Shown here in pieces: positions 13,256-23,916 of a stretch of 64,000 nt of DNA. Position numbers and translations under genes: made by a program. This stretch comes from Pyrenopolyporus hunteri. Its lineage: Eukaryota; Ascomycota; Sordariomycetes; Xylariales; Hypoxylaceae. A model generated the notes under the pieces. It did no database searches and was not told the DNA's origin. It saw only the letters and a list, made by a program, of their open reading frames with translations. The DNA lies in assembly GCA_902806595.1 (NCBI GenBank), contig CADCXC010000044.1, forward strand, positions 930,001-994,000, in the 5' to 3' direction. Positions within the stretch are counted from its first letter, which is position 1. Every line of letters begins with the position of its first letter.

Positions 13256-15314
13256 AATTTTTATTAAAATAATATTTTTTAAAAATAATATTATTTTTAT
13301 TTATATTATTATTTATATAATTTAAACGAAGTTATTATTTCGTAAATATTATAATACGATTTATAACATATTTAAAAATTTTATTAATTTTTTTTTTATA
13401 TTAAATTTATAATATTTTTAATCGTAATTTTTTTATTTTTAATTACTTTTATTTTTACTTTTTCGTATTCGTTTAACGTTACGTTAAATGTTAAAATAAA
13501 TAAATAATTAATAATTTAAAATTTTTTATTAAAATATATAATTAAATCGAATATAATTAATAAATATTTAAATATTTATTTTAAATAAATTAATATATAA
13601 ATATAAATATTTATAAAATAAATCGATAAATATTTAAATATTTATTAAATAATTAAAAAATAATATTAAAATTTATTAATTATAATTATTATTTAAATTA
13701 ATAAACCTTTTAATTTTATTTTTTTTTAATTTAAAAATAAATTATATTTAATAATTTTTCCTTTTAAAATGTTTTAAAAATAATAATTTAATTAATATTA
13801 ATAAAAATTTATTCGAAATTTATTTATTAATATATTTTAAAATATAAATAAATATATTTTTTATAATATTTTATATTTTTTATATAAATTTATATTTTTT
13901 ATAAAAATTTACGTTTTTTATAATAATTTACATTTTTTATAATAATTTTTTTATATTTTATTTTTTTTAAAATATTTACGTATTAATTTTATTTTATAAT
14001 TTTAAATATTTAATTTTTATATTTCGAAATTTCGATTAAATATATTATATATTTTTTAATATTATTACGTTAAATTAAATTAATAAAATTCGAAGATTAT
14101 TATACCCGTTTTTAAAATATTTTCGAATAAATTAAATAAATAATAAATAAATTTATTACGAAATATTCGTTTTTAACGATAATATATTAATATTATTATT
14201 TTTAAATAAAATAATTAATTTATTACTTTTATAATAATTAAATCGAAAGTAATTAACTTTATTAACATTAAGTAAAATTTTAATTAAAATTAAATGAAAT
14301 TTTTTAATTAAAATTTAAAAAAAAAAAAAAAAATTTTTTTAAAATTTATATAATCGGTTATTTATTATATCGACGATAATAATAAACGGTTAAAAATAAC
14401 CGATAATATTATTTTAATCGATTATATTATTTAAATTTTAACGAAAATTAAAAAAATTTTTATAAATAAACCGATAATAAAAATAATTCGAAATCGATAA
14501 ATAAAATTAATTTCGTATTTTTTTATTTTTTTAATTAATTAATAATATTTATTATTAACTTAAATTAAAATAAATTATTATTTTTAATAATTATAATTAT
14601 AATTAAAGTCGTTAATATCGAAAGTTAAAATTAATATAATTTTAATCGTTAATTAATAATTTCGAAAATAAGTTAATTTATATATATTTTTATTATCGAA
14701 TATAATTTTTAATTATTTATAACCGTTTACGTAATAATTATTAATATCGTTTTACTTTTAAAATATATTTATATAAATTATAAAATAAATTAAAATTTTT
14801 TTTAATATTATATCGTTTTATTTAATTATTTTTACGATATTTACGTCGAATATTATTATAATAATAATAATAATAAATACTTTCACCGATATAATATATA
14901 TTATTTTATTAATATATATTAAATAATTAATTTAATTATTATAAACGTAAAAAAACGTATATAAGTAAATGACGTATTTAAAATTATTTTTAAGTTATTT
15001 TTAATATTTATTTAAATCGAAAAATCGATATCGATTTTAACTTTTATTTTTAAAATAATTAAAAATATTAAAATTTAATTATTCGATATAATTAATTAAA
15101 TTTAAAAATTTAAACGTAAAAAGTTAATTATTAATATTTAATATTATACGATATATAATATATTTAAATAATTATTTATTTTATTATACTTTTATTTATA
15201 TTTATTTATTATTTATTTATTTTACGATATTAAAATTTTTATTATATATTATAAAACTTTAAAAATGAAAATAATTTAATTAAAAATATATCGAAATATA
15301 TAAACTTTTAAATT

Positions 15315-15590
15315 ATTACGATTTAATACGATTAAATTAATTTTATTAAAAAATAAATATCGAAGTTTTAATTAATTATATCGTTAAAATTTATATATAA
15401 AATCGTAATTTAATTTTTTTTTTTTTTTTATAATATTAATAAAATTTTATTTTTAATTTTTAATATTATATATTATATTAAAATTAAACCGCGATTTTAT
15501 ATATAAATTTTAATTATATAATCGATTAAAACTTCGATATCGATTATTTAATAAAATTAAATTAATTATATCGAATCGTAATAAAAGGAA
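15315..15590. repeat. Inverted repeat, arms about 100 bp
   Basis: The left arm, about 15315-15412, is the reverse complement of the right arm, about 15484-15588. Shared landmarks are TTTTATATATAAATTTTAA, AAAACTTCGATAT and AATAAAATTAA. The loop holds a T-run of 15 or more and an AT stretch also seen at 11175-11230. It is the cleanest member of the family dispersed through the AT block. Confidence 0.65.
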
Positions 15591-16085
15591 AAATTATAAA
15601 ATTTATATATATTAAAATAAAATAACGAAATTATTTTATATTACGTTATCGATAATTTATTACTTTTTAAAAATTATATATAATAATGTAATTTTATATT
15701 AAAATATTTATCGTAACGATAATAATAATAAATATATTTTTATTAAATACCTCGTTATTTTATACGATAAAAATTTAAAATATAAATTTTTAAAAAAAAT
15801 ATAAATATCGATTAATATAAAATTAATTTATTTATAATTTTTAAATATATATAATTTAATTAATTTTTTTTATTTTTTTACCTTTTATTATATAATCGTA
15901 TAATTTTATTCCGGTTATTTATTAACGACTTTTTATTTATTTAATATTATATATTTGCGATAATTTTTTATTATAATTTTATTTAATTTATAAAAAATAA
16001 ATTTATTATTTTTTTTAATTATATTATAAATTTATCATTTAATTAAATAATTATATAATTTAATAATATATACTTTATAACTTTT

Positions 16086-16393
16086 TATGGTTTTTACGTG
16101 ATTACATCTAAAAAGTGGGTCTGACATCTGGAAATTCTTTAAATTAACGATTTAACGGAAAATCCTCTTACGGTCCGGCGTGCTAGGGGGGTAAAGCCGA
16201 GATAAGATGTTTCTTCTTTTCTTTTCTTTTCCTTTTTTTTTTTTTTCATTCTTTTTCTCCTAAGCCGCTCATATATCAAACATCTCATTCTTATAAACAC
16301 ACGATATAGGCAGGTAAAATAGCGAATACCTAATCAAATCTATTTCAAACTAAAGTTTCTGGCGTTGGCGTATGGTAAATAATCTCTCGAATC
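16086..16393. other. AT-block edge and 3' flank of the NmrA-like gene
   Basis: Composition changes abruptly here. A polypyrimidine run of about 45 bp (16208-16257, CTTTT repeats then T-run) lies 3' of the reductase gene. The stretch 16094-16130 (ACGTGATTACATC, then GTGGGTCTGACATCTGG) could be the end of a DNA transposon because ACGTGA also occurs in the terminal repeats at 55 kb, but no partner was found. Nothing coding. Confidence 0.4.
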
Positions 16394-17365
16394 CTACTTG
16401 GGGATGTTCTTAGCGACAATGTCCTCGAATTCGGCCGGGGTCAGCTCCTTGATCCCGAAAAGCTCGTTATCAAGCTTCTGGAAATGACCTCCGTATCCCT
16501 CCTTCCAAATGGCAGCTTTCACGGACCCTAGGAAAACATCGAAGGAGTCGGGCTCTGTTTTGCTCTTCTCTATAGCTTTCTGTACGCCTTCCTCGATTGA
16601 CGTGACCTTCTCGGTCCACCCATCCGCCCCGACGTACTTCTTGAGGATCTCAGCCAGCTGCTTCGAGCTGAAGGCAGCCTCTTGAACGTAGACTGCCCGA
16701 TTCTTCGTCTGATCGGGGTTCCTGAGCACGCCCACCACAACTTTGCCGATGGTCGCAAGGGTCGTGCTCGAGGTTTTCCCGTCGCCTCCGTCCGGCAATT
16801 CGATAGTACGGTTCTTGACGTCCGCAAGGAAGTCAGCCCTAATCGCCCAATCCAAGAAAACGCCGCAATGTACGGAGGTCCACGTCAGGCTGCTCTCAGC
16901 GGCCGCCTTCTTTAGGGCCCCCATGACTTCGACCTTGTCCTTGTAGCAGAGTAGATGCGAGGCTTTCTCGTTGAGGGTGTCGGATCCGAACTCCGACGGA
17001 ATAAAGCGCTTAACTCCGGCCCTGACCGCAGCCTGGATTAAGAGAAGCTGTTTTGGTATCGCCGAAGTTGTAATAGTACAGACGACGGCATCTTGGCCCT
17101 GCAGCGCATCTACCAGAGAATCAAGTGAGTCATAGTCGACCGCCTTGACGGTGACGTTCGACGGCCAGGTATGAGAGGAACCCTTGCGAGTTAAGACGGT
17201 AACTTGGAAACCGGCGTTCAAGACATTTTCGAATACCGGCGCTCCGAGGTCTCCCGTCGCCTACATTGTGTCAGTGAAGGTGAAGTAGACGTGAGAATAG
17301 GAATAGGAGTTCTCCTGTTCAAGGCCACTTACCCCGACTAAAGCAACCTTGTTGAAGGTAGTCAT
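16394..17365 (-). CDS. NmrA/isoflavone-reductase-like NAD(P)-binding protein
   Basis: Two exons on the minus strand: 17365-17333 and 17260-16394, with a 72-bp GT-AG intron at 17261-17332. The predicted protein is 299 aa. Exon 1 ends in VALVG and exon 2 begins ATGDLG, so the spliced product carries the glycine-rich GxxGxxG NAD(P) signature at about residues 11-17, which supports the intron. Later parts (FIPSEFGSD near residue 110) match the NmrA/isoflavone reductase/PCBER-like atypical SDR family. Fungal members are cytosolic and act as reductases of aromatic or alcohol substrates or as redox sensors; the substrate here cannot be told. It is transcribed divergently from the transcription factor at 18127, across a promoter region full of CCCACAT motifs. 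Confidence 0.88.
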
Positions 17366-18126
17366 TTTGATGGGATAAACTAGTTGTCTGTATGTTCTAC
17401 TCCGTTGAGATACTGTGTGTGATGGCGATGAGTGAAGAAGAGCTATCTCGATTCCTCGGACGAGAGGTCTCTTTTATATCTACAACTACTTAGTTGCCTA
17501 AGGTAGGTAGGTATCTAGGTTTGTCCTTCATTCTTCATATCCCTTACATCATCAGTCTTTTGGTAATTATCATTTCCAGAATCGCGATTATTAATATGAT
17601 CAGTACCTCATCACTATGTGGGTTTGGGTCGTGCAATACACATATTATCATTCTTTTCGAGGCCACTTGCCCAATAGGCACGATCGAACCCCGGCGGAGG
17701 AACATCCCACATAGGCATGCTACGCAGGTGGGAGACCACTGGGATATCCCACATATTATGGGGTCATTAACCCACATCCCACATCATCCATCCCACATCT
17801 CGGATGAGTAATCTTGCTGACACCGGGGATATCGGATTGCCATATTCATCCCAGATACCATCCATCATCTCTTATAACCTACATCACTTTATCCTTTTCC
17901 ATCCCACATGCTTTCCAATCTTCCCATTCACACTTCGTCTAAGTGGGAGGACTGACTTCGAACATTCTGAGATATCCCTGCCGATGAGGGTCGTACCAGT
18001 TACTCTGGCCTCTGAAATTCTCCATCAGGTTGCACTAACGCACTTAATACGATCCGGTCCGTGTCCGCTTGTGGTACCTGACTGAGAGGACAAGGAGGGT
18101 TTCGACTATAGGCGATATGTCTCGAC
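17366..18126. promoter_or_regulatory. Divergent promoter region with CCCACAT repeats
   Basis: Lies between the NmrA-like gene (-) and the zinc-finger regulator (+). The motif (T)CCCACAT occurs at about 17705, 17747, 17771, 17777, 17791 and 17902, all in the same orientation, with TATGTGGG in reverse near 17617. Repeated motifs in a bidirectional promoter may be binding sites, possibly of the adjacent regulator; that is inference. A TAGGTAGGTAGGTATCTAGGT tract lies at 17500-17520. No coding sequence is supported. Confidence 0.45.
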
Positions 18127-20766
18127 ATGTCCTCGTTACAAGGGAGCTGGGAATGTACATTTCCCGGGTGTGATAAGCGGTTCTCGAGAAAGGAACATCT
18201 TAATCGACATAAACTTGTCCATAACCCCGAGCACCAGTACAAATGTCCCATCTGCGGGCGCCGCTATGCACGAAGGTAGGCACAGTCCTCCTATTCGATT
18301 AGCCTCCGCTTCGAATTATAAATCAATAATGTTGTATTGTGCCACTAATAAATTCCTTAGCGATGTGTTCAGGAGACACATGAAACAACATAATTCTGTG
18401 ATCCCCAGGTTGGCGGACACACGAAGGTGGGTGCTGCCGTCGATGACTCAGGATGATCGCTTACATGATCAATGGGTGTCTTTCAGGATTTGCGTTCCAT
18501 GCAACGAACGAAATAGCCAATGTGATGGGGGTTCGCCTTGCGGAGCTTGTGTTTCGAACTGGACGGAGTGTCATTGGGTTGGTTCAAGCGACAGCCGTGG
18601 AGTCGGTACTGAACCGGCGGCCATTATTCCAACAAATAGCAATGGCCAAGCATCGTGGCTCCCACCCACCCCGGAGGACTGGGCTTCGGGGCCGCTTCCC
18701 GCTCCGTCTCCGGGCTCGTTAGTTATGAATGGCCCGAGTTTTGGCCATGAGGTGGACACTACTTCCGAACCAGCTGGCTTCATCTCTGCCTCGAATATGT
18801 GCCAAATTACTTCTCGGCGGACGTCGCCGTCCGCGTCACATCGTCCCCCAACGTCTAGATCGCCCGAATGTACCGGGATGGTGGATTTGCATACCAGCTT
18901 CGACCGAAGCTCACCCAATACTAGGAGGCTTGTCGAACTTTTTTTCACGGAGATTCATGAGTATTGGCCTCTCTTGCACGCCCCAACATTTAAGATCGAG
19001 GAAGCCCCCGTCGTCTTACTGGCGACTCTAGTTATACTGGCTAGCTGGCTTGAGAAGGGACCTGACCACCAGAGACTAGCCCCTCTCGTCTTCGACGAAG
19101 TAAAGCAGATACGAATGGTGTGGAAAACCAGTCCCGTGTGAAATATCGTACTAAGACCACTAACTAATATCTAACGACTAGGAATCAAACCCGCCGTTAT
19201 ATATATTGCAAGCCATCCTATTCTACATCGTGTATGCAACATGCACACTGGTACGTATCTCAAAACTTGCGCCTAGCAAACGGCCTCCCCATACGGAATT
19301 TGACTAATGCGTATCGGTATCAACGGTATAGACGGCGGATGGAATGTTAGCAAAGGCGCTTGGCCTTACTGGGTCGTTAATATCCACCTGCCGGTACCTT
19401 GGCATATTCAACGGCCAATACACATGTCACGAAATGGGTGACCAACAATGCGGCTGTCCGTTCATCGCCTGGCGTATACAGGAACAGCTGAACAGGTACT
19501 TGTTATAAAACCACCGACATATTTCCCTAGCTAACCTAGCGGCGCCTATCTAGACTCGCATTTTCCGTCCTTCGCGCCGACACATATCTCAGCATTCTGC
19601 TAGACCACCCGCCCTCGGTGCGCTACCAAGAGCTCTGCATCCCCCTCCCGAAATCCAGCCGACTCTGGGCCGCAGCCAGCGAGCCGGAGCGGCGAGAACT
19701 CCAATGGAACGAGCCGGCGGGGCGCGAGAAAGCCCTCTTCTCCTCGCTCATGCGCGACACGCTCAACCCCAGGCGCGTGGGCCCGCTGCCGTATTGCCTG
19801 ACCAACATGGACTACCACCTGAGCACATGCGCGATGCAGACGAACCTCTGGGAGCTCGCGCGGCAAGCGCACAGCGCCATGTCGGACGAGCTGTCGCGGG
19901 AGATCGACCCGGGCGTGTTCGTCGAGCTCGCGCACTCGCACATGTCGCTGTGGGAGGAGTGCCCGGTCCTCCAGGCGTATCTCGCCGGACGCCTGTCATC
20001 CAGCTCCGGCCCCGGCCCCGGCTCCGACCGCGAGGAGGAGCACCTGCTCGGCCCGCTCAGCTTCACGCTCATCTTCGTGTCGATGCTCAAGTTCTACGCG
20101 CCCATGAACGCCCTGCGCCTCCGCGGCCACTACTACCGCTCCCGCCCCGGCACCACCATCCCCACGCGCAAGTCCCGCGCCCACTTCTTCACCTGGAGCT
20201 CCTCCGGGTGTCCGCGCTCCGCGCTCTGGGACGCCGCGCAGATATGCCGGATTTTTACTCTCGAGTCTAGGTCCGCGAGTACTAGCGCTGGTGCTGGTGG
20301 CGCCGATAACCCCAAACCAGACTACCACGCACGCCTGCGCCTCAACCCGCTGCTCATGCCCGGCGTGCAGATGAGCGCCGTACTCGCATGTTCGTACGCG
20401 CGCCGTCTCGGCGTATGCGCGAACTGCCGCAGTAACCCGCACCCGGCCCAGCCTACGCCCCCCCCTGTCCCTACCCCTACCACCAGCACCAGCACATCTC
20501 CCTCCGCCCAGGACGCGCCGATCTACCTCTTCGACACGGGGCCGCGGGACCCGGCGTTCGAGGCGTGGAAGACGCGGGGCGTGGGCGTGCCGTACTGGGG
20601 CGAGCGCGGGGGCGAGCGCGTCCCCGTGTGCCGGTGCCAGCTCTCGGCGGTGGCGGCCTGGTTCCGCGGCGTGTTCGCGCACGACGAGGCCGCGGAGATG
20701 GAGCTCGTGCTGTTCCTGGCCGAGCTGAGCGCCGAGTCGAAGGATGGGTTGGTTATGGCTTTGTAA
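18127..20766 (+). CDS. C2H2 + Zn2Cys6 transcription factor
   Basis: Six exons: 18127-18275, 18361-18426, 18487-19135, 19182-19250, 19332-19495 and 19554-20766, giving 769 aa. Exon 3 could end at 19117 instead, giving 763 aa. The start was chosen because ATG at 18127 directly precedes the first finger. Finger 1 is C-x4-C-x12-H-x3-H (about residues 10-32). Finger 2 (about residues 40-62) is split by intron 1, which restores its histidines. A Zn2Cys6 cluster follows with C-x2-C-x6-C-x5-C-x2-C-x6-C (about residues 74-102). The rest resembles the fungal-specific transcription factor middle domain: an EQLNRLAF-ADTYLSIL junction across intron 5, then PLSFTLIFVSMLKFYAPMN and a CxC motif near the C-terminus. 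The 60-bp intron at 18427-18486 is in frame without stops and could be retained. The second half is very GC-rich. A nuclear, pathway-type regulator is likely; targets are unknown. Confidence 0.88.
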
Positions 20767-21757
20767 AGGGGAAAGGGTAGAGGGAGGATGGGGGGGGTGT
20801 ATATAAGGCGCGAGCGGAAGAAAGGGGGCAAGAGTGAAGGTGTCTGGTTCTTGGTAAGGTGAGAAGGGGTGGCTGGGGGGTATTTTCGTGCTGAGTGAAT
20901 AAATACGACTTCTTATGGGATGAATGTCTGATGTAAATTTCGATATCTACCTATATATTAGGGACATAATATATATATACGTATATATCCTTTGAAGTTC
21001 GGCCTAGCGAAAATCGGACTATATTTACTGCTATTTCGTTATTCAATGAGCGGCGATCGTAGTCATGAAATGCATCATGGCGTTCCATGACTACTAATAC
21101 ACACGTAGGCACTCAGCATGAAACTATGTTATACGTTCTATCGTTATTCATCCCTAACATTACGACATATACAGGGCAACACCATACGTAGTACGGCGCC
21201 GTGCGTCCTAGAGCTACACAGGTAATATTGGATGATAGTTGGATGATAAGGAAAATAGAGGGGATGTAATCGGACTTCGAACTGGGAATATTCGTGGGAG
21301 CATGGGAAGAGGTCGTATGGAGGACGTGTAGTCCTTGTAACCGACATTGATGTGAGAAAGTGGATAAGAAATATATTCTAAATCTGTCTCTACGGGGACC
21401 TCACAAGGGCAACGCCCATATCTCGAGACTCGAGTCATCACAGAGGCACTATTCAGGACGTCAGAGCCCAAAGAGGGACGCAGTTAGACTACGCAATAAC
21501 TTGTATTTCCCCTTTTTTCAGGACCGCTTTATATTAATATCGCTTTGCCCTGCAAAGGTTGAATCACGTACGCATCCTCTCTCCGGGAGCTAAATGAAGT
21601 GGCTAGATAGCCTTTTTCTTCCCCTTAACGCCAGTGACAAGCCGCCATGTCAGTTCAACCTAGTCCAAGGCCCCATCGCCAGGCATCTATTTTGAACTAA
21701 CCAGAACCAGGCCTGAAATATCGAAGCTTAAGGAACTTCCCGCTTCCTGGGCCGTAA
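20767..21757. other. Intergenic, convergent 3' ends
   Basis: About 1 kb between the 3' ends of the regulator (+) and eIF2A (-). It contains an AT-rich tract with repeated ATATATATACGTATATAT near 20968-20990. Short open frames at 21144-21593 show no family motif. I see no gene. Confidence 0.5.
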
Positions 21758-23916
21758 TCAATGAGCTTCCTTCTCGAGTGCTTCCAACTCCTTGACAACA
21801 GCCGCCTTCGTAGCGATCTTCTTCATTTGCGTGTCTTCGAGCTTCTCACCACCAGCGTGGCGCATCTCGAGGTCCTCGATAGCGCGGATCTTCTTCTGCA
21901 AGCTCCGAAGCTTTTTGGACGCGGGGTTCTGACTGCCGGGCGAGATTAAGGCATCTGCGGTAGGTGGCTGAGATGTCTTGATTTGCGGCGCAGCGGGCGC
22001 TCCCTGTCCATTCTGCTGCGTATTGCTGCGATTACGTCCTGGGTTGTTACCACCTTGGAAGTTATGTCGCGAGCGGCTCCGGTCATGTCTTCGCTGGCTG
22101 TACTGTTGTCCGCGGCGCTCAGGGCTGCGTCCTTCGTTGCCGGAACCAGCTCCCCGGTCCTGGGTCGGAGGCGCTAAACCACCGGCATCCTTCTCCCCAT
22201 CCTTATTCTCAGAATCCTTAGCTTTCTTGTTATTCCTCTTCTTCTTGTTCTTCAAGGCCGTCTTGGACAGATTCTCGTCGCCATTAGCACCAGGAACGTC
22301 AGCCGGCGCTGCGCCAGGAACGGTGCGCGAGCCAGATTCAAGGAACTCGGCGCCCGGCACCTGACGGCGCGACCTCCCAAAGCCGTTTGGACCGATGTTT
22401 TGGGTACCGTTGCTCATAACGTGAGCGGCGCCTCCCTCATCCTCACGCCTAAAGTGAAGTGGCGTAGACATCCCTCGAGCCCCCGGAGGGCGATAAGCAC
22501 CAACAGGCTTCGACGGGGTCTTCACCGTCCCCAGATAGGCGATGGCCGAAGAATGCGGGGTAGGGACCGGGTGAAGGGGATCGCCACGAGGTAGGTTCTC
22601 CGGCGGGACCGGTCGCCAAGTCACGCTGTATAACTCTACCATATCCTCGTGATACATGATACCCCCTCCGACGTGCCAAATCTTGACGCCGTTATCAACA
22701 CGAAGACGCGGTGACGTAGTAGCGGTCATGATGTATCGGCTATCGGGACTCCACTGGCACACGCTGGGGTTACCGCTCTCTATCGTGCAAACCTTATGAT
22801 AGTCCTTTTCCAAGTCGTAGACGTCGATTTGGCCAGCCAGGTTGCCAAACCCGGCGACCAATGCAAATCGGCCGGTCGGCGAAAATATGATCGTGTTCCG
22901 AGGACCAATAGGGAACGAGTGGGTGGCGACCGCACGGTGATTGAAGATGGTGGTTTTCGCCGGCATGTAACCATAGATTACGCCGAATTCTTTGCCGTTC
23001 GGGGACCACGAGACGTCGTGGATTGGTCCGTCTTTGTCCAAGGCGATGCGAGCGTCGAGGGAGCCATTGGCGGAGAGAAGATAGAGAGTGGTCTCGCCGT
23101 AGTAACTCTTGTTCGACTTATCAACATCTGTTTGCGCCAGCACAATTAGGCTCGTCCCCAAACTATTCCACTTGAGCTGAACTTTATCGCCCTTGAAGAA
23201 GGTCTTCTGCGAGATCGGGGTCGTAAACTGCGGAACGTTGAAGACTTTGACGGCAGCGGGTTGGCCCTATAGTGAAGCATTGTTAGTCCTAGAGCTTGGA
23301 TGGAAAGGTAGAAACATAGAATTAGACGAACCTTCCGCTCGGGGATGAAAACTGCGACGTTGTAGCTCTGGCCGGGCGCGATGGCAAAGTCGGTGACGCC
23401 TTCGACACGAAGCTTGTTCCAGACCGTCTTGAGGTCGTCGCTATTGTAAAACTGCACCTCGTTGGTGACGAGACGGGCACAGAACTTCTCGTCGGACGTA
23501 TATTGAAGATTCCAACCGGTCTGAGACTTTTGAACAAACTGTCCAATAGGCTGCTTTACGGCCTCTTCGGGAAGGTCTTCAACGGTCCGCCATATTTTGA
23601 GATTCTTCGTCGCGTCACCGGCCTCATCCTTCGCGGGGCGTTCCCAGGTGCTTAGGAAAGAGCCGCGGGGGGAGAAGGCGACGTCGAAGACGTTGGAGAT
23701 AGCTATGTTAGTCAAAACATGGCCAACAGATGCGTCGACGACGCAGACACGTTCGCTGGATGCCCAGGCCAGATATCGGCCGCAGGGCGAATAAACACAG
23801 CACCGCAAGTTCCCTTCGGGTTTAACGAAACCAGGCAGAGGCTCGTAAACAGGCGCGGCGTCGGTGACGCCGATGGCCTTCTGGGTTCGGTAAGCAAACT
23901 GCAATGGGCTCGCCAT
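21758..23916 (-). CDS. Translation initiation factor eIF2A
   Basis: Two exons on the minus strand, 23916-23332 and 23266-21758, separated by a 65-bp intron (23267-23331) with a less common GTTCGT donor. The protein is 697 aa, normal for fungal eIF2A. The N-terminal two thirds form a WD40-type propeller: blade motifs include CVYSPCGRYLAW, VFDVAFSPRGSFLSTW, VSWSPNGKEFGVIYGYMPAKT, IIFSPTGRFALVAGFGNLAG and VCQWSPDSRYIMTATTSPRL. The last is the signature of the eIF2A family (PF08662). The C-terminal third is basic and low-complexity (KKKRNNKKAK, RRHDRSRSRHN) and ends in a predicted helix rich in K and E, consistent with RNA or ribosome contact. It is a conserved housekeeping gene in an otherwise accessory-looking island. 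Confidence 0.96.

Larger units (their letters stand above)
1..16085. repeat. AT-rich, RIP-degraded repeat block
   Basis: About 16 kb of extreme AT content with a sharp right-hand edge near 16085, where normal composition begins. Stops are dense in all frames and no intron-exon pattern or family motif survives, so I see no gene. Residual C and G occur almost only as CpG; CpA, CpT and CpC are nearly absent on both strands. The block holds satellites and inverted repeats listed separately. This fits old transposons destroyed by repeat-induced point mutation, although the CpG survival is atypical. The sub-stretches 1-3734, 4048-5307, 6021-12475 (apart from dispersed repeats), 13256-15314 and 15591-16085 hold nothing else I can name. 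Confidence 0.85.

Noticed and set aside
1..16085. Bisulfite-type conversion artefact as cause of CpG-only residue
   Set aside because: Most of the block is depleted of both C and G outside CpG on the same strand, which single-strand chemical conversion would not give, and neighbouring genes are unaffected.
1..16085. Centromere
   Set aside because: AT-rich and repeat-rich, but the size and limits cannot be judged from a 16-kb cut end and no specific marker is visible.
19600..20682. Long open frames antisense or frame-shifted to the transcription factor's last exon
   Set aside because: Alanine/arginine-rich shadows produced by GC-rich codon use of the real frame, which alone shows family motifs.
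21978..22364. 128-aa open frame opposite eIF2A
   Set aside because: Lies within the eIF2A coding sequence on the other strand; no motif.
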